Below, in pieces: positions 35,746 through 48,925 of a DNA stretch of 64,000 bases. The translations under genes and the position numbers were made by a program. The first letter of the stretch is position 1. Each line of letters begins with the position of its first letter. The notes under the pieces were generated by a model, which saw only the letters and a list, made by a program, of their open reading frames with translations, was not told the DNA's origin and searched no databases. The DNA is taken from the NCBI GenBank assembly GCA_948567375.1, contig OX419761.1, positions 59,336,501 through 59,400,500 of the forward strand, written 5' to 3'. The DNA is from Lunularia cruciata. Its lineage: Eukaryota > Streptophyta > Marchantiopsida > Lunulariales > Lunulariaceae.

Positions 35746-36366
35746 CTAGAGAAGCACAACTCACACATAAGTCAAACATGAACTCTAAAATGCCACAATA
35801 ATCAATTCATTATTCCATTTGAATCTCACTCATTTGAACTTGAACCTCCACTTAACAATTTGCAAACAATCAAGCACTAATTGTAGTCAAGCTACACCAA
35901 CTTTAGTTAAGAGGCTTCAAGTGTTGCTCACCGACCTCTATCCACCATAACCAAGAGCTCAAAGGCTCAACATTAGAGAAGTGAGCTCTCTAGAACTACA
36001 CGTTGAAAGTATCCCCTTTGCTTGACCTAGGTCTCCAACCCTAACAGTGCTACTAATGGCATATCTAATGGTACAAATGGTGCAAGTGGAGGTGGGTCCC
36101 ACCTTGTGATTAGGAGCCCTAACATGAAATTTGGCTGCCATCAAGTAGTCCATGAGCAATTACAAAAATAACTATGACTACCAACACTACCACTCCAACA
36201 TCCAAGCAAAATAGCTTCAACGCCACAAATATCATGATAGTTATCATGTATATATAAATTGCTACACAACATAAATTGTTATCAACATCATACACTATAG
36301 AAGCACAACTCACACTTAAGTCATACATGAACTCTAAAGTAACACAATTGCACTCTAGTTGGCAAT
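35746..36366 (-). repeat. interspersed repeat S, minus-oriented copies
   Basis: The block AGAAGCACAACTCACAC occurs at about 35752 and 36302. The stretch 35930-36330 is the reverse complement of 53940-54330 (shared landmarks: the AAGAGCTCA...CTCAACAT...GTGAGCTC run and the GCCACAAATATCATGA run). Related text also occurs at 55860-56300. No coding content is seen. It could be an LTR or a non-autonomous element; ends were not defined. Confidence 0.6.
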
Positions 36367-36960
36367 TGTAATATTCTGAGACAAGAGAAACCCCAAGAGA
36401 AACACAAGAAAGACACAAGACTTCATCTCTCAATAGCCCAATACCCCAAAGGAACACCTTGTCTTTATTATATAGCAAAGAAGATCCACTCAAATGGAGC
36501 TACACCCTTGGATCAAATACATGGATTGTTGGTATGTAAGCAAGCTCTACTCATAGATGAACTACATGGGTTGGTGGCATATTGATCCTTGTCCTATTTG
36601 GTTGGTCAAACAAGTTTGACCAAAGAGAATCTTTGGGGAATCTTCCTATAGGAAGCTCAAAATAGTATGGTTGAGGTGCCATTGGAAAGTTCTTGAAAAG
36701 ACAAACCAAGAGGGAAAAAGCAATACCTCTTCTTCTAAAGGGTGTGAATCTCTCTTTTTTGAGGCCTAATTTGTCTATTTAGGCTTGCAAAATTAGCTCC
36801 AAAGATTTTAAGGTGTTTTTTTACCTCTACACTATTATTGGAAATTCTCTTTTGGTGACACTCCTATCTAATCTACTTAGACCATCATATATAATATCCC
36901 CCAAAATATTACCAAGCCAATTTCCGCCTTTAGATAGTATATCTAGCTAATGGTATTATA
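36367..36960 (-). repeat. 3' LTR of the minus-strand gypsy element, family R (copy R6)
   Basis: R-family ends TGTAATATTCTGAG and ATGGTATTATA. It sits downstream (minus sense) of the gypsy pol at 36961-41490. The minus strand reads AAAAGGGGTGAAG just before the LTR start, a good polypurine tract. This identifies family R LTRs as those of this gypsy lineage. No matching target duplication is visible on the left. Confidence 0.8.
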
Positions 36961-37689
36961 AAACTTCACCCCTTTTAAGACACAATGTCCTTGTTGCAAA
37001 GTTGTTGCTCAAAAGGTTGCGCTAACACTGGTGCATTGGTCAAGCTAGCTAATGGCTCTTATGTTGCCTCATACAATGAGTACCTTTTTCAATGTATGAG
37101 ATATTCCAAAAATGGATGGTGGGTACCAGAGATGCATTTTTGGAAAATACATATGACTTTGTAGTCCTCCATGCTATCAATGGGTGTTGGACAAGGTTTA
37201 ACTTCTTGGATGGAAGGAAAGTCAAGTAGTCAGGATGCATATCTGTATAGTCAAGAAACATGAAACACTAGATGGATCTTCATGTGTAGTAGTAGTTCAA
37301 GGTGATAAGCCATAGTGCTAATTCAATGGATGATGGGAAAATGTCCAATGAAATGAGGTTTGAGCTTATGAGGGCCAACTAACATGAGGTTGGTTGTGGA
37401 CAACCATACTTGGTTCTCAATGTTGAACTCCATGTGCTTGTGATGTGTATCTACATATTGTTTCTATCAATTTTAGGTTATCTACAACATATGCTTGGTG
37501 TTCTACACACCTTGTTGGATTCTAGAAGCAAAAGCGTTGACAAGGTCAACTTTCATAGCCATTGGGTGGATTTTTACCAAGCTGAAAGGTTTGAAAGGAT
37601 GTTCTCTATACATGAGGAAGAATGGTGCGACCTATGTAGATTCATTTATTGAATTTTATAGGAAAATTCTACCAATACAAGTAAGGTGT

Positions 37690-38310
37690 CCCACCTTTCT
37701 TGCTCCTCTAAGATGAAGCCCTAGAGCATGTCCTCTATAGTGCGATTAGCTTACTCTATTTGTCCATTGGTTTGTGAATGGTATGTTATGGACATGGCAA
37801 GTTTGGTTTTGAAGATGCCAAAGAGTGTTCTCCAAAACAAACTAGTGAATTGAGTGCCACGATCAGTGATAGGCACTCAAGACAAGCCATGGTGAGAAAA
37901 GACCACAACTAAATACAATTGAGCTAATTGTGAAGCAATCATATCTTGGATTCTAGTACTCACATGAATCATTTTGCTAAGTCGGTCTACAAAGAATACA
38001 ATCAAGTCAAACCTTAAGGTGGTCTTGGTCAATTCACAAGCCAGATCCATATTGAACTACTCTCAATGTTATGTAAGAGTAAGGAAGGGTTGAAGGAGTC
38101 CTATATGAGATTGATTAGAGGCTTTATTTTGTTGATAGAGTATGAGACTTCAAACATATTCCATCACATCATTGGTCATCCTGGGCCAATAGTAATTGTG
38201 TTTGATTGCATCTAAAGTCTTGTCCACTCAAACATGACTTGCAATGGGTAGAATCATGACATTTTGCTAGTATGGTGGTTCTAAGATCTAAGGCATTCGG
38301 GATCGAGAAC
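37690..38310 (-). pseudogene. gypsy integrase (family R)
   Basis: Readable pieces on the minus strand: CHDSTHCKSCLSG (zinc-binding region, about 38220-38265), then GTQFTSLFW and TYHSQTNGQIE (about 37760-37870), the core motif between the second aspartate and the glutamate. The spacing fits a gypsy integrase. Stops interrupt the core. The C-terminal extension (to about 37050) is unclear, and a chromodomain could not be confirmed. Confidence 0.78.
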
Positions 38311-38479
38311 TTTCTATCACAAAAATTAAGTCCTTGGATACTAGCTATGCCTTTGGATGATGAGCTCCTACAATCTCTAGGTCAATCTTTATAGTGGTAA
38401 GTATCCTTGGCCAAAAATTTGGGTTAATCTTGACCTCTACCACCAAATTATTCACCATAGGCATTTAGGTGAATGAATG

Positions 38480-38800
38480 TGCAAGTTGCTTCTTGCCTTC
38501 TATATATATGATTTTCATGTTGAACCATTGTCTTCACTTTGCCCAGCAAATTTATCGACGGGACAAATCTTTCTATGTCTCAAGGTAGACTAGAGGTTTG
38601 TGGTTTGTCTCCACTACAGATGCCTTCTCACCAAGATAGTGCTTCCAATTCTTAGTTGCAAGGACAATATCCAACTCTTCTTTTTTGGTGATATCATACT
38701 TGTGCTTTAGCGATAACAACTTTTGAGAGAAATATACAACTAGGTGTTATCCATCATTCTTATTGTAAGCCTGCTCTTATCACAACACTTGATGTATTTA
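38480..38800 (-). pseudogene. gypsy RNase H (family R)
   Basis: The minus strand reads KYDITKKEELDIVLATKNWK, then HYLGEKASVVETNHKPLVYL. This matches the gypsy RNase H pattern (Y...E.E.LAI...KWRHYL.G..F.V.TDHK.L); the TDH aspartate is N here. Stops occur on either side. Confidence 0.8.
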
Positions 38801-38899
38801 TAACCAACTTGATTGGACATTTTGGGTCATACATTTTAAGATTGGTGCATGTAGTCATGCATCTTACAATTCTTGAAAGGCCAATTCTTGTGTGGTTCC

Positions 38900-40300
38900 C
38901 TACATCCACTTCTTCTCCTTGCAAAGTAGTGTTGTTAGAGGTTGTGCAACCTTTGACAAGTCCTTGACAAATCAACAATAGAACCTAGTCAACCCCAAGA
39001 AATTCTTGAGTTGAGTCTAATCTTCTAGAGCACCACATTTCTGAATGACCTCTGTTTTATCTATTAACATTTGGATACCTTCTGCACTTACTATATGCCC
39101 CAAGTAATCTACTTCAGACTTGCCAAACTCACACTTTGAGACTTTGGCATACAATTGGTTTTGTTGTTGAATCTAGAGGACTTCTCATAGATGGTGCTTG
39201 TGCTCCTTCATTGTCCTACTATAGACTAAGATGCTATTAAGGAAAATGATAATAGACTTATCCAAGTATGGATGAAATATGTCATTCATCAAACTCATGA
39301 AAGTGGTTGGTGCATTGTTGAGGCCAAACAACATCACTAGGTACTCAAAGTGACCATATCTTATTCAAAAGATAATTGTGTGTACATCTTCTTCCATAAT
39401 CCTGATTTGGTAATAATTGCTCTATAGATCAAGTTTGGTGAAGTGTTTGCCCCATTGAGTTGATTTAATAGATCATCCATGTGAGATAATGGGTATTTTT
39501 TCTGCACTATTTGTTGATTTAGGCCCCAATAGTCAATGCACTTTCTTCTTCACAAACAAGACAAGGGCCTCATATGGTGATACATTAGGCTAGATAAACC
39601 CTTTTTGTAGCATATCCTTGATTTGAGCTTTACACTCTTCTAATTCTTGAGGTGATAGTCAATATGGGGCCTTACAAGGAGGTGTCTTTCCAAGAAGTAT
39701 CTCAATTTTATGATCTTTTTTGGTTGTAATCCTAAGGGAAAATCATCAGGATAGACATCTTGAAACTCACTGATCACATCTTTCAAATTCTCAAGAATTT
39801 TTTCATTGAGTTGTGCACGAACTCTTCTCTGATTGGACCCATGAAACATCTATCTATCTTACCAATTATTATTGTTCCTATGACATAAAGAAGCAATTCT
39901 TGGCTTTGCAATCTTTCTCTATCTCTAATAATCTTCCATTGGCTTGATTTCACTATTTTTCTTCTCCAATCAACCATGGATTTACAATGCTCCATCCATA
40001 GCATGTTTAAGATCATATCATAACAAGCTAATTGTATCACTCACCACTCAATTTATTCTTGATACTCTCCTACAAAGAGTGCTACCTTTCTAAGTAGCGA
40101 CTCAATCCTCTTTTTTTGACCATTAGGTAACTCTACTTTCTTCATTCTCATCCTTCTCTAGTTCCATCTCCAACCTTATTGCAGCAAAGTGAGACAAGAA
40201 ACCCTCTGTTGGTCTATCAATATTCTCATATAATTGTCTTTTAGGACTCCATTTACAACAATCAGTTGTGTGTTTGTCTTCTTCAACCTTTGCACACTTT
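38900..40300 (-). pseudogene. gypsy protease and reverse transcriptase (family R), catalytic site lost
   Basis: The protease end reads YDMILNMLWMEHCKSMVDW (about 39960-40025, normally YDVILGMDWL). RT starts with EFQDVYPDDFPLGL (about 39720-39790). SPQELEECKAQIKDMLQKGF (about 39590-39655) follows, then [15 protein letters not shown] (about 39290-39335). The active-site box, normally F(I/V)DDIL(V/I)YS, is FLNSILVYS near 39225-39250, so both catalytic aspartates are gone. It ends CEFGKSEVDYLGHIV near 39100-39145. Confidence 0.85.
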
Positions 40301-40404
40301 TTCTCTTCCTTTCCCACTTTTACTCCACTCCATTGAGCCAATAAGGTCATGAGGTACATTTACTAGTGATATTCATCTTTTGATGTAATTTAACATCCTC
40401 TTCT

Positions 40405-41480
40405 TTGATTTGTCTCTTCAAGTTATTCAAAGGTTGCTTGTATGAAAGGGCCTCTATGAAGGCAAGCATGACAACTTATAGCTATGTGCCCAATTTGGCT
40501 GCAATTGTAACAGTGTTGTTGTTTTGCTCAAGCCTCTTCTTCTCATGGGACTCCATCTCTCCTTTCTTTGACTTGTCTCCGTTCTCCTTGGTCTTGGAAA
40601 CAAACATTGCACAATTCTATAGGAATTGGTCCACCAAAGTGTAGTGTTTTAGCTTAATAGTGTTGTGCCATGACTACCCCTTCACCTCCTCCAAGTGCTC
40701 TTGCTATTCTTTGAGCACATGCAAATGGCTTCAAAACAATGTGAGGATTTTGTACCATTACTTGTTCATGAATTTGCTCTTTTAACTCCCATTTGAAATC
40801 ATCAAGAGCTTCTCTAGACTCATATAAATTATCATAACTTGTAGATGTAGAAATTTCTCCATGTACTCTTGTATGCTATTCTAATACTTCAACCACCATA
40901 GTTGGGTTTACGCTATTTGCACGCAATCCACAGATTGGAAATTCTTCAACAACCTTTTTTGCAAATGATCTCTCTTCCTTTTGCCAATACTGATCATTCC
41001 TAAGCATCATACCATGTGAGACTTTATTGGTCAAGTACCCACATGCAAATATACATGTGGAATGATCAATAATTTCAGTTGTGAATAATGGAAAATATTA
41101 ATTTATTCTTGAAATCTAGTTTTCCACTACTCCCATGGAATTTTTTCTCTTGTAAAGCTTGATGTTGTATGTTTTCTTCATCCATACTAATAATGTGGCT
41201 TGTTGATCAAGATCAATATCATTGGCATGAGTGATTCTTCAGGTACTTCAACCACTATTATAGGGTTATTATTTAGGATGATTCTCCTTCTTGCATTACA
41301 TGATCATTCTTGAAGGTATGTACTTGACTTTGCAATGCTTCCATTTTCATCTTGATCTCCCAAAACTCATTCAACATCCCTTGCATCAAATCTTGCAATT
41401 ATGGTTCCACAATTCATACATCGGATACATGCTCAATTGCTACTTTGTAGAACAGGTTAATGGTATCTTTCTTATCGTTC
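40405..41480 (-). pseudogene. gag with intact CCHC knuckle (family R gypsy)
   Basis: The minus strand encodes CYNCSQIGHIAISCHAC at about 40462-40512, a perfect CX2CX4HX4C nucleocapsid knuckle. The upstream capsid part (to about 41480) is readable only in short pieces with stops. The knuckle contrasts with the broken one of family Q at 405-440. Confidence 0.8.
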
Positions 41481-41499
41481 TATAAATAATAGTCAATCT

Positions 41500-42010
41500 C
41501 AACTCCGCTAATTAGGACAAAAAATTACCATGTGTATTATGGGCATACCCACCACCATCAAACTCACTAATGGAAACACTCCCTTCTAGCTTGTTTATGG
41601 GCAAAAAGCAATTCTATCAATAGAGTTCCTTGTTCCCTCCCTTTGCATCCTTACCCATACCATGAACATGACTTCTTGGTTTCAAGAAGGATACCACAAA
41701 GGAACTGGTCTTGGCACTCCATTATCTGAGTGAAAAGTGGTTGCAAGCCTTGTATACCACCCAGGCCAAACAAAAGACCTATTTTGATAACAAGATGAAG
41801 GACGTACCCCTCTACCATAAAGATTTGGTTCTTAAAATTTATTGATCGGGTCGGCCAATTCCCTAGCAAATTTGCTGGAAATGGCTAGGACCATATAGGG
41901 TACATGAAGTGTTCAACAATGGATCGGCTCAGTTGGAGACATCAGACATAAAATTATTAGATACCTATACCAATGGCTTAAAGTTCATACCCTATAATCT
42001 CCATAACATT
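41500..42010 (+). pseudogene. Ty3/gypsy integrase C-terminus, plus strand
   Basis: Plus strand reads TPSSLVYGQKAILSIEF near 41570-41625. ALYTTQAKQKTYFDNKMKD follows near 41735-41790, then DLVLKIY and LGPYRVHEVFNNGSAQLETS near 41890-41945. The last part is the GPY/F module typical of gypsy integrases, here most like the Tat/Athila side of plant gypsy elements (from memory). A different element from the minus-strand one next to it. Confidence 0.8.
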
Positions 42011-45000
42011 CCTCTTTGGGGTCAAGAAGAGAGAATCTCACATGAGAGCTATTGTTTTGCAATTTCTATCGAAGGAAAGACTATCATAGTTATGGGAAAT
42101 TCCCTTCTTTATATGTAGGCACCTCCTAGACTTCTATAGGATCATCTTAAGATACCTACCTTTTCTCAAAAATCCCGTCCCGTTCTACGAACACCAAGAT
42201 TCAAGAAGAAGTCACAACATACACACCTTGAAAGCTTTTGTGTGAGCTTCCCCTATCTTACAACTCCTAATGATAGTGATAGCCCTAAGAAATGATGGCA
42301 TTACAATTATAATGAGATACATTCAAGGAAAAGATGGTGGGCACACGCATGACACTTTGATTACTAATTTGAAATAGTGCCAAGTAGAATATGACCCTTC
42401 ATATCCAGTTAAGAGACAACATGTTTTGCATGGAAATTTTAAATTTGTTTGGGAAGGTACAATGTTTGATGAGGACCCGATTCAAACAATATTCCCAAGA
42501 GAACTCAAGCTACCAACATTTTATAATCTACAAATCTAGAGTTATGAAAATCTTGATTCTCACATGAGCAAGAATGCAAGAACTTGGATTTTTGAGAAAG
42601 GTCACTATGGGGAAGCAGGCCAGACAAAGAAAATCAACTACAAGAACAAAGTTGTCAAAGGAGGATTTTTGGAAATATATGCAATGCAAGCAAGAACTTG
42701 CCTTTGGAGTGATAGCAAGAGCTCCCTTAGATAGGATAGACTAAATTGGACAAGAAATTGTTGTTGCTCATACTTGGGAATTGAGTTCCTTAGCCGACAA
42801 CCATCTTGATAAAGAAGTGCTTCCAACCAACACCTTTGAAAGGATTTGCAAACAAATTTTAGAGGAATTAAAAACTTGTGTTGACCCAAAATGAGTTTGA
42901 GAGAGGTTATTAGCAAGGGAAGGAGAAATCTTAAGAGACAAGAAAATGCACCACAAAAGTACACCAAACAAGATGTACCTATCTACATTCAATCTGGCTA
43001 CTTGTGCAACTTTAGCAATGTAGATCTTGTGATAAGGGAGAATATGGACCACAAAAAGTTGTGGAACTTTGTAGCTCATGAGTTCTTCCTGCCAATAGAT
43101 GAAGAGCTCCCAAGGATCTTGACAATTGTAGACAAAATCCAAGTGGGATCCAAAGTAATACTTCTACTTGTTCTCATACTAGGTGACTTCAAAAATTTCA
43201 CACCAATCCCCATCACAAAGGATATGATACGGGACATATTCTCATTAGGAGTGAGGATGGAAGATACTTCCCTATCTTGGAAGGAATTATGTCTAAGCCC
43301 ACCACACTTACTTGGGCTTTTATTTTTCAACATTGTTGATGGCCCTATGGGAACCATGAACAAAAATGGGCTCCCAATAGCAATAGTCACCCATTGACCT
43401 CTTTTTTATCCCATGAAGAATTTTCACTAATTGATAGGTGGGCAAGGAAATGTGTCCTTTTGAGTGCATTGGTAATAGGAATCATAATTCAAAGTGTGTT
43501 ACATGGGAAGGTGTTAGATTGTGCACTGGTGATATTCACCAAAATAAAGGAATGTTGTTCTAACTTCCATAAAGTAGTCCCTATGAAGAAGGCAAAAGGA
43601 GGAAAGCCTTTCCTTATGGAGCTAATGCTCATGGTGATTCTTGAACATTTGGCTACATGAGCCATTCAAATGCAAGAAAATTTTACCAAGAAGTGTTTTA
43701 TAGCTACCCATATTTAAGAAAATTTACCATGAGATGGTAAAATAGGTAGGAGGATAGAATATGATTCCCCATGTGATAGCCTTACGACTTGCCAACTTCA
43801 CAAAGTGGACCGATAGAGAACGGATGAACCTATTGAAACTAAGGATGGCCTCTATGACTATAGTGCAAGAAGAGGATTGGTGCAAACTTGGCAATCAAGA
43901 AGAGAGGGTTATGTCTCCAAAGGTAGCCAACCTTGAGAGAGGTAGGGTTACATCTCCAATCAAGGAGAAGAAGAAACTCAAGGTGAGAATTTGGTCTTCC
44001 TCAAGTAGTGAAGAGGAAGTTCAGATTGCCTTGCCCAAAAAGGAATATTGCCTTCAAAGGAGCTTAGAGTGTTCCCAAAAATTCCAGAGTCTCAAACCAC
44101 CCTTTCTAAGAGAAGAACTGCCCAACAAGAAGAGAAGTCATCAATATTGAAGATGACTCTCTTATAACCCCAAAGGGCACCATAGTACCCCTTACATGTC
44201 TATTCAAAAATTGTGGAGAGGTAAGTGCCTCATTCATGCCTTGGGCCTTGACTATTTTTAAAGGCCCATAGTAAGAATGGCCTAAAGGGATCCCATCCCA
44301 TGCCAATTACAAGTGGTTGTAGGAGGAGGAACCCAAGATAAAACAAGATGCACAGGGATCATCAACCTAGATCATTAATAGCCTAATGGAGGGTCTAGTA
44401 AGCGGTGAGCATTTTAAGGAGTGGGTAGAATGCCTAGACCAAGCATGGAAGCTAGGATTAGTTTCCATGCTGAAAGAATTGAAGGGTGGGTAGACAGCCC
44501 AAGAAAGAATCATGGAGCTACAGGAGGAATAGGGGTAACAAGAGGAACAGGAACAATTCCTACATGAAACTTCCCATAAGTTCCAAGAAGCTAAACTTGC
44601 ATGGATCTAGAAGGTGGAGAAGTGGCAGATGGAAGCTACAAAGGGTACAACTATGTTGGTAGAGGAAGAAGTCCAACTCCAACATTTGTTGGGTGAGAAG
44701 GCCACGGTGGATGACTAGTTGGCCCATGCTCAATTCAAAAACAAAAAGAATGAAGGGGAAATCCAATTGATACAAGACCAAGCAAGCCACATCAAAGAGG
44801 AATCCAAGCTGGCCTAAGAGAAATTGTGGGAATTATCCACAACTTTTGAGAAGTCCCATAAGGAGATCAATGAGCTAAAAATCTTTCAAACAGAACTCTC
44901 AAGGTTCAAGGTAGACAAGAGTAATTAGGAGTAGGCCTAAGAAATTTTTCAAGGGGAGTTGGTCTCCCTACAACTTACCATAAACAAGCTGAACAAAGAA

Positions 45001-47950
45001 ATAGCTCTTGGGAAAATAACCTCCTCCATTATAAGGAGAAGAGCCATGAAGAGCAAGCAAAAGTAAAGGCTTAATAGACTTCTTATAATGAACATACTAT
45101 TCAAAACCGGAAGTTAGAACAACAAGTGAGCCAATTGCTTTGTTTTGTTGCTTATAACAAGATGAGGCTCCCCTTGGTAGACAAGGATTCTAAAGCCAAA
45201 GAGGAGGATGAGATCAAGGATGCCAACTCCAAAGGGCCTACCTTAGGAGGAGCACCCAAAGATGACTTTGATGATGAAGTTGGGTCATTGGGCAAGGGGA
45301 GTTCTATAAAAGTGAATCACCTACTTTTAGCTCACATCAAGCTACTTCTCCTCCCAAGCAAGGAAGCCAATCCTGCTCTTCCCCAATGAAATAGATGGGA
45401 AGTAGCTCTTCTAAGAATGAACGCATGGGAATAGTCCCATACACAAGGGGGTTGTGGGATCTAACATCCACGTGCATAAAGGAACCATGGGAATGTTAGG
45501 CACATTAGTCAAAGAAAGTTTGGTGATCAATGAGTACTAGAATATGGGGAGTACAATGGATACCACCCCTATTATGGACATACTCAGTCTGGTTGGAGAT
45601 AAGATTAACCCCACACAAAGGATGCCATCATGTTGGATTTGTTGGAGGAAGGAATGAGCTAACTAAGCCCTTACAAGGCCCATAGAGAGTCCAACATCAC
45701 TATAGGACCTATTGCAAGATCTGGGGGAAGAAATGTCACCCCTAAGCCTTGTCTTCCCACACTAGAAGAGGAAGGGAAGTTAGCCCATGAAGACCTCTAG
45801 AATCTGAAAATGGTTGGACCTATAGAAATTAGCTTGCCCTTGGAAGTTGTGGAACTAGTGAAGCAACTAGTAGAAAGTACTATTACTTTGGACAAAGAGT
45901 TCCCATACTTCATGACTATCTCCCATGCTCCAGAACATAGAGATCTCATATTACCCCACATATGCTGAATATCAAGGGGTTAGAGAATTGTGCATGGCAC
46001 ATGATAGCCGTATGGGCATTGACACCAAAAGCTATCTCAGACCATGTCAAATAGGTTCTACTAGATCCCAATGACTTCTAGGAGTGGCTATCTTGGTCAT
46101 TCTTCCTCACAACGGGTAGAGCTATAATCCCAAAGCAGTTAGTGTGCTCTTGCTCTTCATGAAAACCCGACCTATAGGAGTCATTACCATAAATCAAGTG
46201 GATGTGGCAGTGGAAACATTCTGCATGGTAGATAAAGAACGATAGGCTTGGTATCTTTCCTTCCTTGATCCAATCTTACCCAAGATATGTAGAAGAAAAT
46301 ATTCACAACCTTCAGCCAACTACAATAGGAAATGTTATTCTTCATCTTGATGGAGTAGATCTACAAGGTTGATTTAGAAAACTGATCACAAGAGCTGCAA
46401 TTACATATCATGTCTCCCTTTGAGCAACTCTAGGGATGGAAAATTTGCCTTGCTATGGGCATTTGGTGTGGAATTCTGGGAACTTTGAAGAACCAAGTGT
46501 GTGCTAGCTGAAGCTATCCTATAGAGAGACATCTGTTTGGCCAATCCTCACAAGTTGACATATGTAGTAGTGCATCTACCCTACTTCACCTTGAGTTACT
46601 TGATAGATTGCCTCAAGCTAGTCAATCAAAGCTTAGCTCTAAAGCCACATGTATGTCTAATGAGAGAATACATCAAAGTGGCTTGGGTAACAAACACAAA
46701 AATTGTATGTATCCACAAGGTAACTCAAATATAGAACACCCACAATGCTACTATCAGCAATAATATGCATATTAATACAATGGTGTAAGAGTTGAGATCT
46801 GTGTTTGACTAGTTGGGAGAGAAGACTCACACCAACTTTGCTCACTTGCTGAACACATCTCTCATAGCATTGGAGAAGCAAGTCCGGACTTCCTACGGTC
46901 GGGACTTCAAAATATTCTCTAGCTTATGAGGCCTTGAGCACTTGCATGGTCAAATGTTAGAACAAGGTGCAAGATCTAGACCACAACAAGGAGGAATATG
47001 ATTCAAGTGGATCAGACTGCAAGAGGGCTATCCTATACATCCTAGAATAGAGCAAGCCCATAGTCAAAGGACTTCCCATATCCTACCACCTGCAATGGAA
47101 AATTGGGGTATGAAGTCTTGTACTTCCTACTTTAGTACATGAGGATTTCCATTATGTTCTTAAATATGGCCAAATTCCTCATGTCTTTGTTTGGTTCCAA
47201 GACAATGTTAGATTAATTATCCCCATAGATATTTTATTTTTTTAGTTGTCTCTAGGATATAAAGGTCCCACCTTGATCATTGCTACTTGTGCCAACATGG
47301 AGAAAATGGGGTTACCTGCTCCATTAAGTGCCCTTCCTAGAGGATTAAGAAAAACATTTCAAGAAAGACTGGATTTAGAAATCCCTTGCTCAAGAGGAAT
47401 TTGACATTTCTCTCACGGAAAGAAGCCACACTATTGGCTAGATATATGTAAGAAAATATAGATATGTTGGGGGGATGTTGGGAGCAATGGTATACTTCCA
47501 AAGGTCCCATATTTTTCTGCCCGGTGGTATACTACAAAGTCTTAGCCCATGTATATCATCAGCTAGGATGGAACAATGTGAAGGAGTGAAGTGCCTTCAA
47601 CTCCTTTCAAGAAGAGATCAAGAATACTACTTTTATGTATTTGGTCCAACAAGCTGACATGTGAGGTTGTCAACTTGGAAGGACCCTAGAGTTAGCCCAT
47701 ATGGATGGCTTCATTGATGTATGGGGCTCCATTTTTTGGGACTATCAAGAGAGTGATCACACTAGAACCGTCTATTAGATGAGAGCCCAATTCTTTTCTC
47801 CCGCTAACAAATGGAGGAAGAAAAGTGACTAGCAGATATCAAACATACACTATATTGGGAATGGTAGTAAAGACAACTCAAGCCATTGAAAGCAATAAAA
47901 AGGAGAATTCCATATGATTGCTACATTTTGGGATGATTGAATGTATGGCA
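42011..47950 (+). pseudogene. long post-integrase coding relic, function unknown
   Basis: Plus-strand coding text continues for almost 6 kb after the integrase end, with stops roughly every 50-150 codons. Best pieces: 42891-43397 (168 residues, KKLWNFVAHEFFLPIDEELP), 43761-44150 (basic, SSSSEEE run), 44450-45080 (coiled-coil-like, with QDQASHIKEESKLA and EKSHKEINELKIFQTELSRF) and 45126-45389 (acidic). I recognise no enzyme. Its place after integrase suggests an extra ORF of a large gypsy element or a fused second element's gag. Confidence 0.5.
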
Positions 47951-48194
47951 ATTTGTTAGTGTAATTTTGTTTATGAGTAGCACTCCTCATCCCTTGTTGC
48001 ACTATGGGCTTGATTAACTTGGAAGATAGTAAGTTCTTCCCCTTATCAATTGGCTATTCAAAGAATGAGTGAGAGATTACATAGAGTCAAAGGGTGCTTT
48101 ATGGGAGTGACATACCCTTGATCCATCTCCAAGGTAAGTGTCTATTGGTATTTCTTGTTTCTAGTGGGGAAACACTTGACTATGGGAGTCTAGA

Positions 48195-48925
48195 TGTAGT
48201 CTTCCAAGGATAGGAGACCTGAATAGAAACACACACAATTTCACACTCAACCTCTGATGCCACAAAGGAGCATCTTGATTGTATTATATAGCAAAGTGGA
48301 CTCCCCTAAAGGAAGCTACACCCTTGGATCAGATACAAGGATTGGTGACATGTCAACAAGCTCTACTCTTAGATTAGTTGCATGCATAGGTGACATGTAG
48401 ATTCTGATCCTATCTGGTTGGACAAACCATCTTGGACCAGAGGGAATCTTTAGGGGATCTTCTTGTATGAATATCCAAATCACATGGGTGAGGTGCTATT
48501 GGAAAGCTATCTTTATGACAAACTTGGAGGGAGGGAAGTCCAGCCTTAGTTGGGGAGAAACTGCACATTTTTTGGGCCTAATTCATCTATTTAGGCCTCC
48601 AAAATCGACTAAAGTTTTCAGAATATTCTCGGCTCCTACCCTACTAGTAAAAGTACTCTCTTGGTGATACCTCTATCTAATCTACTTATTATATTATCTA
48701 TAACATCCTCCCAGATTTTACTAATCCAATTTTCACCTCTAGATCATATGTCTAACTATTGGTATTACATTTTCAAGTTGTTTTTAGCTCTTGCTCTATT
48801 AGTAGAAGTGTTCTTTCTATGACACCTCTATCTGATCTACCTAGCCCATCGTACCTAACATCCTTCTAGATGTTACCAAGTCACTTTTCATCCTCTAGAT
48901 AATATATCTAGCTATTGATATTACA
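48195..48925 (-). repeat. R-family LTR, copy R7
   Basis: Plus-strand ends TGTAGTCTTCCAAGG and TTGATATTACA, 731 bp. It has the same internal duplication of about 160 bases as R1 (GTAGAAGTGTTCTTT block after a first TATTGGTATTACA). The flanks CTAGA and CCAAA do not match, so it is either old or truncated. Confidence 0.85.

Larger units (their letters stand above)
36961..41490 (-). mobile_element. Ty3/gypsy retrotransposon interior (gag-PR-RT-RH-IN), decayed
   Basis: Minus-strand order is gag with a zinc knuckle (about 40510), protease, RT, RNase H, integrase, then the 3' LTR R6. Integrase after RNase H defines Ty3/gypsy. The 5' LTR and part of gag are missing; at about 41490 the sequence switches to a plus-strand element. 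There are many stops and shifts. Confidence 0.88.

Noticed and set aside
37049-37261. Chromodomain at the end of the family R gypsy integrase
   Set aside because: The minus-strand text there has no clear aromatic cage pattern, so the domain could not be supported.
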